From contig NZ_KB899491.1 of assembly GCF_000378245.1 (NCBI RefSeq), positions 372,001 to 436,000 of the forward strand: a DNA stretch of 64,000 nt, written 5' to 3'. Origin of the DNA: Aromatoleum toluclasticum ATCC 700605. Its GTDB lineage: Bacteria > Pseudomonadota > Gammaproteobacteria > Burkholderiales > Rhodocyclaceae. How positions within the stretch are numbered: the stretch's first letter is position 1; each line of letters starts with the position of its first letter. The notes below the pieces were generated by a model. It was given only the letters and a program-made list of their open reading frames with translations. It was not told the DNA's origin and searched no databases. A program made the translations under genes and the position numbers. Of this stretch, positions 45,574 through 54,647 are shown one piece after another.

Positions 45574-46908
45574 TCAATCGGCGGGCGGTGTGTCGGCCTG
45601 CGAGGGGGCTTCCTGTTCGGCCGAGATCTCGACCAGGCGCGTCGCAAGTACCTTGTCGATGCGCTTGCCGTCGAGGTCCACGACTTCGAGCCGCCAGTCT
45701 TCCCAGGTCGTAACGTCGCCGGTATGCGGGATGCGGCCGAGCAGCCACATGACCATGCCGCTCAGCGTGTGGTAGCGGCCCTTGTCTTCTTCGGGGACGG
45801 TCTTGATCTCCAGACGGTCCTTGAGTTCGGGGAGCGGGATCATGCCGTCGAGGAGCCAGGAACCGTCCTCGCGCTGCACCGCCCACGCCTCGTCCAGGCT
45901 GGACGGGCGGAATTCGCCGGTGACGGCTTCGAGCACGTCCTGCAGGGTGACCACGCCCTGGATCTCGCCGTACTCGTCGATCACGAACACCATGTGGGTG
46001 CTGGAGGCGCGGAACTGGTCGAGCAGTTCCATGCCGGTGAGCGATTCGGGGACGTAGATCGCGGGTTCGAGCTGTTTCGTAAGATCGGGCGCGCCGCCCT
46101 TGAGGGTCTGGTTGAAGAGTTGCTTCGACGAGATGATGCCGAGGATGTCGTCGAGGCCGCCGCGGCACACGGGGAAGCGTGAGTGCTCGGATTCGGCCAT
46201 GCGCGCAAGGTTGTCGTCGAGCGGCAGGTTGATGTCCAGCCACACGACGTCGGAGCGCGGGACCATGAGCGAGGCGATCTGGCGTTCGTCGAGGCGGAAC
46301 ACGTTGCGCACCATCTCGTGCTCGTTCTTTTCGATGACGCCGGCTTCGGAGCCTTCCTCGAGCAGGGCGTGGATCTCTTCTTCCGTGACGCCGGGGGCAG
46401 CCTCGTCGCGTTTGCCCAGCAGGGTGAGCAGCAGCACCGTCGACCAGCTCAACAGGCGCACGAAGGGGCGCGAGGCGACGGAGAGCGCGTTCATCGGCCG
46501 GGCCACGAGGCGCGCGATGCCCTCGGGGTTGATCTGGCCGACACGCTTGGGCACCAGTTCGCCCACGACGATCGAGACGTAGGTGATGACGACGACGACC
46601 AGCACGGTGGCGCCGATTTCGCTGGGGTGCTGTGCGAGGCCGAGTTCCTGCAGCCAGCGGGCGAGCGGCGCGGCGAGCGCGGCTTCGCCGACGATGCCGT
46701 TGAGGATGCCGATCGAGGTGATGCCGATCTGGATCGTGGAGAGGAAACGCGTCGGCTCCTCTCCAAGCTTGATGGCGACCGCTGCCGCGGCGTCTCCGTC
46801 TTCGGCAAGCCGGGAGAGTCGTGCGCGACGTGCCGTGACGAGGGCGATCTCGGACATGGCGAAGACCCCGTTGAGCAGGATCAGGGCGACGAGAATGATG
46901 ATTTCCAT
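45574..46908 (-). CDS. CNNM/CorC-type transporter-associated protein (DUF21-CBS-CorC)
   Basis: The 444-residue protein has a DUF21/CNNM membrane domain with about three or four helices (residues 1-190), two CBS domains (about 205-330) and a C-terminal CorC/HlyC domain (about 345-430, with VSGMVMWLLGR-like GMVMWLLGRIPHTGD). This family is linked to magnesium or cobalt efflux and resistance. Pairing with the cation ATPase downstream suggests a shared role in divalent cation balance, which is an inference. Confidence 0.87.
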   Translation of the reverse strand: MEIIILVALILLNGVFAMSEIALVTARRARLSRLAEDGDAAAAVAIKLGEEPTRFLSTIQIGITSIGILNGIVGEAALAAPLARWLQELGLAQHPSEIGATVLVVVVITYVSIVVGELVPKRVGQINPEGIARLVARPMNALSVASRPFVRLLSWSTVLLLTLLGKRDEAAPGVTEEEIHALLEEGSEAGVIEKNEHEMVRNVFRLDERQIASLMVPRSDVVWLDINLPLDDNLARMAESEHSRFPVCRGGLDDILGIISSKQLFNQTLKGGAPDLTKQLEPAIYVPESLTGMELLDQFRASSTHMVFVIDEYGEIQGVVTLQDVLEAVTGEFRPSSLDEAWAVQREDGSWLLDGMIPLPELKDRLEIKTVPEEDKGRYHTLSGMVMWLLGRIPHTGDVTTWEDWRLEVVDLDGKRIDKVLATRLVEISAEQEAPSQADTPPAD

Positions 46909-47351
46909 TTTTGCGGGCTATGCGGAACAGGGGCGCGCGTCGCGTGCCGGCACGCACGGCGGACGTGCGGGGAAAACCGCTTGGTGTGCTGCCGTTACGG
47001 CAGGGAGCAATCGGGCTGCCGTCGGGAAGGGATGCCTGCGCTGAGCAAGGCATGCGGGCAGTCCGTGTGCCCGGGCGAGCCGGGTGGCGGAGTGCGCCGG
47101 ACAACATCGACCGGGCAAGGCGCTGGCGCCCGGAGGGCTCGCCAGGCGGGGCCTGCGGCGTGGATGAGGCGAAATTCGACTACCCATAGCGCGGGGTTCG
47201 TGCAGATCCCGCTACTCCTTCCTTGTGTGCTGAACGGCACCATGATGCATCAGTGGTGCAGTCGCTGTCACGCCCCCGGGTGAAGGCCGCAATGCGATGC
47301 CGGCGTACGAAGCGTTACAATGGCGCGTTTTGGTTACTTGGAACGGGTCGG
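46909..47351. other. 443-bp intergenic region between the CNNM gene and accA
   Basis: The stretch is GC-rich and has short open frames on both strands, but none has a family-like sequence or a convincing ribosome-binding site. It separates divergent genes and should contain both promoters. The accA side shows TACAAT at 47316-47321. I see no tRNA or recognised riboswitch. Confidence 0.55.
47316..47321 (+). promoter_or_regulatory. -10 box upstream of accA
   Basis: TACAAT lies 31 bases before the accA ATG and resembles the -10 boxes of other genes in this window. No strong -35 is seen. Confidence 0.45.
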
Positions 47352-48320
47352 ATGAAGACCACCTTTCTGGATTTCGAACAGCCGATTGCCGATCTCGAAG
47401 AGAAGATCGAGAAGCTGCGATTCGTGCAGGACGACTCGGCGGTGGATATCTCCGAGGAAATTTCTCGCCTCGAAGCCAAGAGCGCGTCGCTGACGAAGGA
47501 CCTGTACGCCAAGCTCACGCCCTGGCAGATCGCGCAGGTGGCGCGCCACCCGCAGCGTCCCTATACGCTGGACTACGCGCGCCATATCTTCACCGATTTC
47601 CAGGAGCTGCACGGTGACCGCTCGTTCGCCGACGACAAGGCGATTGTCGGCGGACTGGCGCGCTTCAACGGGCAGAGCTGCATCGTGATCGGCCACCAGA
47701 AAGGGCGCGACACGAAGGAAAAGATCCTGCGCAACTTCGGCATGCCTCGTCCCGAGGGCTACCGCAAGGCGCTGCGCCTGATGCGCATGGCTGAGAAGTT
47801 CGGGATGCCGGTGTTCACCTTCGTCGACACCCCGGGCGCGTATCCGGGTATCGGCGCTGAGGAGCGCGGCCAGTCGGAGGCGATCGGCCGCAACCTCTAC
47901 GTGATGGCCGAGCTCAAGGTGCCGATCATCGCCACGGTGATCGGCGAGGGTGGTTCGGGCGGCGCGCTGGCGATCGCGGTCGGCGACCAGGTGATGATGC
48001 TGCAGTATTCGACCTACGCGGTGATTTCGCCCGAGGGGTGCGCGTCCATCCTGTGGAAGAGTGCCGAGCGGGCCTCCGAGGCGGCCGAGACGATGGGTAT
48101 CACCGCCGCGCGCCTGAAGTCGCTCGGATTGATCGATCGCGTCATCAATGAGCCGCTGGGCGGTGCGCACCGTGATCATCGCGCGATGTCGCAGTCGCTG
48201 AAGCGGGCGTTGCAGGATGCGCTGCGCCAGGTCGCAGACCTGTCGCCGGCCGAACTCGTCGAGAAGCGTTTTGAGCGACTGATGAGTTATGGCCGCTACA
48301 AGGAACAGAACGCCGCCTGA
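47352..48320 (+). CDS. accA: Acetyl-CoA carboxylase carboxyltransferase subunit alpha
   Basis: AccA forms the carboxyltransferase with AccD and makes malonyl-CoA for fatty acid synthesis. The 322-residue product starts [19 protein letters not shown] and has [48 protein letters not shown] and [16 protein letters not shown] frame extension upstream is not family sequence. tilS begins 32 bases before its stop. Confidence 0.97.
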   Translation: MKTTFLDFEQPIADLEEKIEKLRFVQDDSAVDISEEISRLEAKSASLTKDLYAKLTPWQIAQVARHPQRPYTLDYARHIFTDFQELHGDRSFADDKAIVGGLARFNGQSCIVIGHQKGRDTKEKILRNFGMPRPEGYRKALRLMRMAEKFGMPVFTFVDTPGAYPGIGAEERGQSEAIGRNLYVMAELKVPIIATVIGEGGSGGALAIAVGDQVMMLQYSTYAVISPEGCASILWKSAERASEAAETMGITAARLKSLGLIDRVINEPLGGAHRDHRAMSQSLKRALQDALRQVADLSPAELVEKRFERLMSYGRYKEQNAA

Positions 48321-49632
48321 TCCGGCCGCGGAAGAGGCCGTCGCTGCGGTGCTGGCGACGGCCGGCGTCGCGCCGGGTGAGACCGTGTGCGTGGCGCTGA
48401 GCGGCGGGGTCGATTCGACCGTGCTGCTGCACATCCTGGTGCGCCTGCGCGAGCGCGGCGGCTTCACGCTCGCGGCTGCGCATGTCCACCATGGCCTGAG
48501 CCCCAACGCCGACGCGTGGCTGGAAGCCTGTCGCGCGTGCTGCGATGCCCTCGGCGTCGACTTCCACGCCTTTCGTGTGCATGTCCGGCGCGACGATCCG
48601 GCGGGGCCGGAGGCTGCAGCCCGCGCCGCGCGTCATGCCGCGCTTGCTGGTGTGCCGTGCGCCTGGCTGGCCTTCGGGCACCATCAGGACGATCAGGCCG
48701 AGACGCTGATGTTCCGCCTGCTGCGGGGAGCCGGGGTGCGCGGAGCGGGTGCGATGGCAGCGGTGGAGCCGGGAGCGCCGGGAGCGCCGGGGCGGTTGCG
48801 GCCGCTGCTGGGCCTGCGGCGTGCGCAGATCGTCGCCTGGGCGCGGGCGCACGGGCTGGCGTGGGTCGAGGACGAGAGCAACTCCGATCAGCGCTATACG
48901 CGCAACCTGCTGCGTCACCGCGTGATGCCCGTGCTGGAAGAGGCTTTCCCTGGCGCGGTGGCGGTGCTCGCGCGTGCGAGCGCGCAGTTTCGCGAGGCGG
49001 ACGCCCTGCTCGGGGATCTGGCGCGGCTCGACGAGGCGGCCTGCGGCGACGCGACGCTGGAGCGCGCGAAACTGTTGCTGCTGTCCGACGAGCGTGTGCG
49101 CAACCTGCTGCGCTGGCGGATCCGCGCGATGGGACTGGAGGCTCCTGCACGGGCGCGGCTCGTCGAGGCGGTTCGGCAACTGCGGGAGGCGCCGGAGCAG
49201 GCCTTGCGCCTGCCGCTGGGGGCTGCCGTGTGTTGTGCCTATCGCGGCAGGCTGTGGCTGGAGCCGGAGGGGGCGGTGGCGGTTCCCGGGGCGACCGTCT
49301 GGCATGGCGAGGCGGAGTTGCCGTGGGGTGCCGGCACGGTGGTTCTTGCGACGGCGGTCGGTGCCGGGCTGAGCCGGGCGGCCCTGGAGCGTGCGCAGGA
49401 GGTGGTGCTGGGGCCGCGCTGGGCCGGGCTCGCGTTGCGCGAAGGCGTCGGCCGGCCGCGCCGCAGCTTCAAGAACCTGTGCCAGGAAGCCGGGATCCCG
49501 TCGTGGCTACGTGACGGCCTGCCGGTGCTGAAGGTGGACGGGGCGGCGGCGTGGATCGGGGAGGTCGGCGTCGCGGCGGAGTTTCGCTGTGCGCCCGGCG
49601 AGCCGGGTGTCGTGCCGGTGTGGCGGCGCTGA
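48289..49632 (+). CDS. tilS: tRNA(Ile)-lysidine synthase
   Basis: TilS modifies C34 of the tRNA-Ile CAU anticodon to lysidine so that it reads AUA. The 447-residue product has the PP-loop [13 protein letters not shown] near residue 40, [13 protein letters not shown], the [19 protein letters not shown] motif and a C-terminal TilS domain ending near PVWRR. The start overlaps accA by 32 nt and should be checked. A Gly-Ala-Pro-rich stretch near 48777 replaces part of a loop. Confidence 0.93.
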   Translation: MAATRNRTPPDPAAEEAVAAVLATAGVAPGETVCVALSGGVDSTVLLHILVRLRERGGFTLAAAHVHHGLSPNADAWLEACRACCDALGVDFHAFRVHVRRDDPAGPEAAARAARHAALAGVPCAWLAFGHHQDDQAETLMFRLLRGAGVRGAGAMAAVEPGAPGAPGRLRPLLGLRRAQIVAWARAHGLAWVEDESNSDQRYTRNLLRHRVMPVLEEAFPGAVAVLARASAQFREADALLGDLARLDEAACGDATLERAKLLLLSDERVRNLLRWRIRAMGLEAPARARLVEAVRQLREAPEQALRLPLGAAVCCAYRGRLWLEPEGAVAVPGATVWHGEAELPWGAGTVVLATAVGAGLSRAALERAQEVVLGPRWAGLALREGVGRPRRSFKNLCQEAGIPSWLRDGLPVLKVDGAAAWIGEVGVAAEFRCAPGEPGVVPVWRR

Positions 49633-49659
49633 AGGCGGCCTGCGGACGGCGTCTCGCGT

Positions 49660-50079
49660 TCAGAAGCCTTCGTTGAAGCCGCGCATCTGGCGGCGAGCCT
49701 TCTTGGTCGGGCGGCCGTGCAGGTCGCTGCCGGGCACGGGGGCGAGGCGCCGCTCTTCCTTCTCCGCCGCGCGGCGCGTGCTGCTCTCGGGCGTTTCCTC
49801 GTATAGCTGCTGCGCCTCGACGGCGGGGCGGCGCTGTTCGTTGAGGCCGCGCACGATGACGGTCCACTGCGCGCCCCCGGCGACGATGTCGAGGCTGTCG
49901 CCGATGCGCAGTTCGCGTGCGGGCTTCACCGTCTGCCCGTTCAGCTTGACATGGCCGCCTTCGATGGCCTGGTTGGCGAGCGAGCGGGTCTTGAAGAAGC
50001 GCGCGGCCCACAGCCATTTGTCGATGCGCATGCGCTCGGCGGCCGAGTGGCGGTCGGAGGTGAGATCGGAGGGGGGCAC
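49660..50079 (-). CDS. hslR: S4-domain RNA-binding protein HslR (heat shock protein 15)
   Basis: HslR binds stalled 50S subunits carrying nascent chains and helps recycle them. The 139-residue product has the S4 domain RIDKWLWAARFFKTRSLANQAIEGGHVKLNGQ (about residues 18-50), with a basic C-terminal tail (KKARRQMRG). The first ATG at 50079 is used. An internal ATG at 50031 gives MRIDKWLWAARFF and matches the usual start equally well. Confidence 0.9.
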   Translation of the reverse strand: MPPSDLTSDRHSAAERMRIDKWLWAARFFKTRSLANQAIEGGHVKLNGQTVKPARELRIGDSLDIVAGGAQWTVIVRGLNEQRRPAVEAQQLYEETPESSTRRAAEKEERRLAPVPGSDLHGRPTKKARRQMRGFNEGF

Positions 50080-50101
50080 GGTGGCGCGGGTTCCGTCGGG
50101 T

Positions 50102-50719
50102 TCAGTGGGTGCCGCGGCTGCGGACCAGATTGACGAGTTGCGCGAGTTCGACGGCGGAGCGCACTTCCATCTTCTCGAATATCTTGGAGCGGTGCGCTTC
50201 CACAGTGCGCATCGAGATGCACAGGTCGTCGGCGATGACCTTGTTGAATTTGCCCGCGAGAATCAGTTCCATGACCTCCTGCTCGCGCGCGGTGAGCAGG
50301 GCGAGGCGCGCTTCGACCGTCTCGCGCGTGGCCTCGGCGTGCTGGTTCTTTGCGTCGATTTCGAGCGCACGCATGACGATGTCTACGAGATCGCTGTCGT
50401 TGAAGGGCTTCTCGATGAAGTCGAACGCGCCTTTCTTCAGTGCGGCCACGGCCATCGGCACGTCGCCGTGGCCGGTGATGAAGATGACGGGCAGCTGGTT
50501 GCCGCGCTGGCGCAACACGTCGAAGCATTCCAGGCCGCTCATGCCTTCCATGCGGATGTCGAGCACGACGCAGCCGCGCCAGCCGGGCTGCAGCGCCGCG
50601 AGGAAGCTCTCGGCGCTCGGCCACGTGGCACACGCGACGTCGCGCGTCTTGAACAGCCACTGCAGGGCGTCGCGGATCGCTTCGTCGTCGTCGATGATGT
50701 GGGCGCAGGGCAGGGTCAT
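50102..50719 (-). CDS. dctR: Two-component response regulator, FixJ/DctR type
   Basis: The 205-residue regulator has a receiver domain with D54 as phospho-acceptor (VVLDIRM) and K104, and a C-terminal LuxR-type helix-turn-helix (about 140-200, LTAREQEVMELILAGKFNK). In Rhodobacter, DctS-DctR activates dctPQM uptake of C4-dicarboxylates. The gene lies with dctS and divergent from dctPQM here, which supports this role. The ATG overlaps the end of dctS. Confidence 0.9.
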   Translation of the reverse strand: MTLPCAHIIDDDEAIRDALQWLFKTRDVACATWPSAESFLAALQPGWRGCVVLDIRMEGMSGLECFDVLRQRGNQLPVIFITGHGDVPMAVAALKKGAFDFIEKPFNDSDLVDIVMRALEIDAKNQHAEATRETVEARLALLTAREQEVMELILAGKFNKVIADDLCISMRTVEAHRSKIFEKMEVRSAVELAQLVNLVRSRGTH

Positions 50720-52686
50720 GGAGTTTCCACGGGTAGCGACAGGGTGAAGATGGTACCGCCGTCGGGGTTGGTTTCGAAACCGAGCCGGCCGTGGTGCAGT
50801 TCGGCAATGGAGCGGCAGATGTTGAGGCCCATGCCCATGCCTTCGGCCTTGGTCGTGAAGAAGGGTTCGAACAGCCGGCGGCCGGTTTCGGCATCGATGC
50901 CGGTGCCGTTGTCCGCGACGCGCACGACGAGGGTGTCGCCCTCGCGCCGCGTGCTGACGCGCACGGTGCGCCGCGCGGGGGGATTGTCGCGCATCGCGTC
51001 CATGCCGTTGCGCACGAGATTCACGATGACCTGTTCGATCATGACGGGGTCGGCGGCGACGGCCGGCAGCGATTCCTCCAGCTCGGTCTCGATGCGCATG
51101 CCGCGTTTGGCGGAGTCGGCTTCTATGAGGCCGATCGCTTCGCGGATCATCAGGTTGATGTCGAGCGGCTCGCGCTTGGGCTCGGAGCGGCGCACGAAGT
51201 CGTGTACCCGGCGGATGATGTCGCCGGCGCGCCGTGCCTGCCGGCCGATGCGGTCGAAGATGTCCTTCAGCTCGCTGCGGTCGATTTCGGGCTGCTCGAG
51301 GCGGTTGACGCAGCCGGTGTTGTAGCTGGCGATCGCGGCGAGCGGCTGGTTGAGTTCGTGGGCCAGCGTCGAGGCCATCTCGCCCATCGTGATCAGGCGC
51401 GAGGTGGCCTGCAGGCGCTCTTCCTGCTGGCGCGCGAGTTCTTCGGCGCGCTTCTGCGCGGAGATGTCGAGCATGGAGCCCATCCAGCCGGTGTGGCGGC
51501 CGGCGGCGTCGATCAGGGGGGCCTCGAAGATCAGCGCGTCGAAACGCTCGCCGTCCTTGCGTCGCAGGCGCAGCTCGAAGCCTTCCGGCGGGGCGTCGCC
51601 GCCGAGGATGCGGTCGTGGATCTCCTGCGTCTGCTGCAGGAACTCGGGATCCCAGTACGGCATGGGCGGCGTGTGGCCGACGAGCTCCTCGGCGCTGTAG
51701 CCGACCATCCTGCAGAAGGCGGGGTTCACGTAGGTGATGCGTCCGTCGAGGTCGCGCGCGCGAAGGCCGGTGAGCATGGAATCTTCCATCGCCCGGCGGA
51801 ACAGGGATTCGCTGCGCAGGGCCTGCTCGGCCCGGTGGCGGCGCTGCAGTTCGCGGCGCAGCTGCAGCACGCTCCAGATCAGGATGCCACCGAGCAGCAG
51901 GATGGAGCCGATGAGCAGCACCTGCACCCAGCGCGTCTCGCCCTGGTAGGCCGTGACCTGCAGCGTGAGGCCGCCGCCCGGGGGGTCGAAGGCCATCGAA
52001 TAGCTCTGGCGGTCCGACAGCGGGGCGACCTTGGACTTCGCGACGAGCTCGCGTCCGTCGCTGTCGAGCACGCTCACGCGATAGCGCTCGGCGAACCACC
52101 ACGGCAGTTCGTTGGTGACGAGGTCGTGCAGCGAGTACACGCCGATCATCGCGCCCGCGAAGCCGTCTTCGGCGTAAATCGGTACATGCACCTCGAACTG
52201 CTGGCGGTCGCCCGCGGCCGCATAGACCTGGCTGTAGACGCGCCGCTCCAGGGCCTGGGCGAGGCGGAGGGTGGAAACCGACTGTGCGCCCAGCGTCTCG
52301 CCGATCATCTCGCCGTCGCCGATCGGCGGCAGCGCCCCCTGCAGCCGCCCGGCGGCGTCGAGCCACATCACCCGCACGAGGCCGTTCTCTGCGCGCACGA
52401 GTTGGCGCAATGCGGCGACCGCCTGGGACGTGTGGCGGTCCGCGGCAAGGATTTCCTGCCCGATCTGGGCGAGCTGCGCGGCGTTGCGTTCGAGCTTGAA
52501 CTGGAGGTTCTGCTCCATCCACAGCACGTCGCTGATGAGCGTGGCGCGCTGCTCCTCTTCGTCGTAGCTGCGCGTGAACCAGACCAGGGCGGCGATCACG
52601 CCGAGGAACAGCAGCACCGTCAGGTAGGGCACGGCGGTGAGCCAGCGCTGCCGGACGGAGAGGGCGGTCGTCTGCGGGGGACTCAT
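50716..52686 (-). CDS. dctS: C4-dicarboxylate sensor histidine kinase DctS
   Basis: The 656-residue membrane kinase has helices at about 18-38 and 254-274 that enclose a periplasmic sensing region, a PAS domain (about 295-410), phospho-acceptor H443 in LAHELNQPLA, and a HATPase domain with NLVRNGMDA and DNGTGID (592-598). It likely senses external dicarboxylates and phosphorylates DctR. The start at 52686 (MSPPQTTALS) is preferred, since a longer start would cover the divergent promoter region. Confidence 0.9.
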   Translation of the reverse strand: MSPPQTTALSVRQRWLTAVPYLTVLLFLGVIAALVWFTRSYDEEEQRATLISDVLWMEQNLQFKLERNAAQLAQIGQEILAADRHTSQAVAALRQLVRAENGLVRVMWLDAAGRLQGALPPIGDGEMIGETLGAQSVSTLRLAQALERRVYSQVYAAAGDRQQFEVHVPIYAEDGFAGAMIGVYSLHDLVTNELPWWFAERYRVSVLDSDGRELVAKSKVAPLSDRQSYSMAFDPPGGGLTLQVTAYQGETRWVQVLLIGSILLLGGILIWSVLQLRRELQRRHRAEQALRSESLFRRAMEDSMLTGLRARDLDGRITYVNPAFCRMVGYSAEELVGHTPPMPYWDPEFLQQTQEIHDRILGGDAPPEGFELRLRRKDGERFDALIFEAPLIDAAGRHTGWMGSMLDISAQKRAEELARQQEERLQATSRLITMGEMASTLAHELNQPLAAIASYNTGCVNRLEQPEIDRSELKDIFDRIGRQARRAGDIIRRVHDFVRRSEPKREPLDINLMIREAIGLIEADSAKRGMRIETELEESLPAVAADPVMIEQVIVNLVRNGMDAMRDNPPARRTVRVSTRREGDTLVVRVADNGTGIDAETGRRLFEPFFTTKAEGMGMGLNICRSIAELHHGRLGFETNPDGGTIFTLSLPVETP

Positions 52687-52708
52687 GTGCGGGCGTCCGT
52701 GTCCGGTG

Positions 52709-52724
52709 TTGTGGATGTCCACAA
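52709..52724. promoter_or_regulatory. Palindromic operator candidate between dctS and dctP
   Basis: ttgtgga (52709-52715) and tccacaa (52718-52724) are perfect inverted halves around two bases. It sits between the divergent dctS and dctP starts (52686 and 52845), the natural place for a DctR or other regulator site. No direct evidence identifies the binding protein. Confidence 0.45.
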
Positions 52725-52844
52725 TGTAATAGAGGCGCGCGGCTTCATAAACTGTTGAAAGTGTCCGGCGCCTTTGGTCGCCGCACGGCACCCGCCCGGA
52801 CATGGGTCAGGTAAATAACTATGCAATTTGGAGGAGATACGGGA

Positions 52845-53849
52845 ATGAAATTCCGCGCCCTGTTCATCGGTCTTGTCGCCATGGGGCTGTCCGCCGCTGC
52901 GGTCGCCGCCGATCCCGTCGTAATCAAGTTCAGCCACGTCGTCGCCAACGATACGCCCAAGGGCAAGGCTGCAGACAAGTTCAAGGAACTTGCCGAGAAG
53001 TACACCAAGGGGGCCGTCAAGGTCGAAGTCTACCCGAACAGCACCCTGTACAAGGACAAGGAAGAGATGGAGGCGCTGCAGCTGGGCGCCGTGCAGATGC
53101 TCGCGCCCTCGCTGGCGAAGTTCGGGCCGTTGGGCGTCAAGGAATTCGAGGTCTTCGACCTGCCCTACATCTTCGACGGCTATGACGATCTGCACAAGGT
53201 CACCCAGGGCTCGGTCGGCAAGCAGCTCCTCGGCAAGCTCGAGGCGCGTGGCATCAAGGGGCTCGCGTTCTGGGACAACGGCTTCAAGTCGCTGTCGGCG
53301 AACACGCCGATCAAGGCGCCCGAGGACCTGAAGGGCAAGAAGCTGCGCGTGCAGTCGTCCAAGGTGCTCGAGGAGCAGATGCGTGCGCTCGGCGCGATCC
53401 CGCAGGTGATGGCCTTCTCCGAGGTTTACCAAGCGCTGCAGACGGGCGTTGTGGATGGCACGGAGAACCCGCATTCGAACCTCTACACCCAGAAAATGCA
53501 TGAGGTGCAGAAACACATGACCCTGACCGACCACGGTTACCTGGGTTACGCGGTGATCACCAACAAGAAATTCTGGGACGGTCTTCCCGCCGAAGTGCGC
53601 GGCCAGCTCGAGCAGGCGATGAAGGAGTCCACCGAGTACGCGAACAAGATCGCCAAGGAAGAGAACGACAAGGCGCTCGAGGCAGTGCGCGCGTCCGGCA
53701 AGACCCAGATCTACAAGCCGACCGACGCCGAGAAGCTGGCGTTCAAGAAGGCGCTCGTGCCGGTGCACAAGAAGATGGAATCGCGCATCGGTGCCGAGAC
53801 CATCCAGTCCATCTACAAAGACACCGGGTTCGATCCGTCCAGGCTGTAA
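52845..53849 (+). CDS. dctP: TRAP transporter substrate-binding protein DctP
   Basis: DctP is the periplasmic receptor for C4-dicarboxylates. The 334-residue precursor has a Sec signal peptide cut near AVAA-DP (about residue 22), then a DctP-family domain with the PHSNL and GVVDGTENP signatures around the binding site and an IKFSHVVANDTPKG strand start. GGAGGAG precedes the ATG at 52845. dctQ and dctM follow in the same direction. Confidence 0.95.
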   Translation: MKFRALFIGLVAMGLSAAAVAADPVVIKFSHVVANDTPKGKAADKFKELAEKYTKGAVKVEVYPNSTLYKDKEEMEALQLGAVQMLAPSLAKFGPLGVKEFEVFDLPYIFDGYDDLHKVTQGSVGKQLLGKLEARGIKGLAFWDNGFKSLSANTPIKAPEDLKGKKLRVQSSKVLEEQMRALGAIPQVMAFSEVYQALQTGVVDGTENPHSNLYTQKMHEVQKHMTLTDHGYLGYAVITNKKFWDGLPAEVRGQLEQAMKESTEYANKIAKEENDKALEAVRASGKTQIYKPTDAEKLAFKKALVPVHKKMESRIGAETIQSIYKDTGFDPSRL

Positions 53850-53945
53850 TCGCTCCGTCGTAACGTCACGACCCCCATTTGATCCCGCTTCGTCCCCGCC
53901 GCGTTCGCGCGCAGCGGGGACGTCGTCGCGCGACGGGAGAATCCC

Positions 53946-54647
53946 ATGCTCAAAGTGCTCGATCACCTCGAGGAGTGGCTCATCACCTTCCTCATGGGTG
54001 CGGCCACGCTCATCATCTTCGTGTCCGTCCTCCACCGCTACGGTTCCGGCCTGTCCATTCCGGGCGTGCAGGACTGGCTGCTGTCGCTGAACCTGGGCTG
54101 GGCCCAGGAGCTCACCATCATCATGTTCGTGTGGATGGCGAAGTTCGGTGCGGCCTATGGCGTGCGCACCGGTATCCACGTCGGCGTCGATGTGCTGATC
54201 AACCGCCTGTCGGATGCAAACCGGGCCAAGTTCGTCGTCATCGGCCTCGGCGCCGGGGCGCTGTTCACCGGTATCGTCGGCACGCTCGGCCTGACTTTCG
54301 TGCTCGAGAACGGTGCGCATTACCAGTTCCTGACCTGGTTCGGCATGGACACCGGCGACCTCTACGAAGGTCCGACGACGCCCGACCTCGAATGGCCGAC
54401 CTGGATCGTGTACTCCGCGATCCCCTGCGGCTCCTACCTGATGTGCTTCCGCTTCCTGCAGGTGATGGTGTCCTTCATCCGCACCGGCGAGCTGCCGCAC
54501 CATGACCACGGTCACGTCGAGGGCATCGAGGAGGAGAACATCCCGCTCGACGCAAACTACCTCGACATGGGGGACAACCTGCATCCGCACGACCTGAAGC
54601 ACGCACAGATCGGCGAAGGCCGCGACGTCAAGGGAGGCAAGCAATGA
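53946..54647 (+). CDS. dctQ: TRAP transporter small membrane subunit DctQ
   Basis: DctQ is the small helper subunit with four membrane helices. The 233-residue product is long for the wider family because of an insert between the last helices (ENGAHYQFLTWFGMDTGDLYEG) and a C-terminal tail of about 55 residues rich in His, Asp and Glu (HHDHGHVEGIEEEN). The larger form is known for the DctPQM type. It overlaps dctM by 4 nt. Confidence 0.92.
   Translation: MLKVLDHLEEWLITFLMGAATLIIFVSVLHRYGSGLSIPGVQDWLLSLNLGWAQELTIIMFVWMAKFGAAYGVRTGIHVGVDVLINRLSDANRAKFVVIGLGAGALFTGIVGTLGLTFVLENGAHYQFLTWFGMDTGDLYEGPTTPDLEWPTWIVYSAIPCGSYLMCFRFLQVMVSFIRTGELPHHDHGHVEGIEEENIPLDANYLDMGDNLHPHDLKHAQIGEGRDVKGGKQ

Noticed and set aside
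46911-47189. 92-codon open frame between the CNNM gene and accA
   Set aside because: No ribosome-binding site and no family-like features; composition is Arg/Gly/Pro-rich.
48770-48800. Repeated ggagcgccg units in tilS
   Set aside because: A short GC-rich codon repeat (Gly-Ala-Pro) in a loop, not a defined element.
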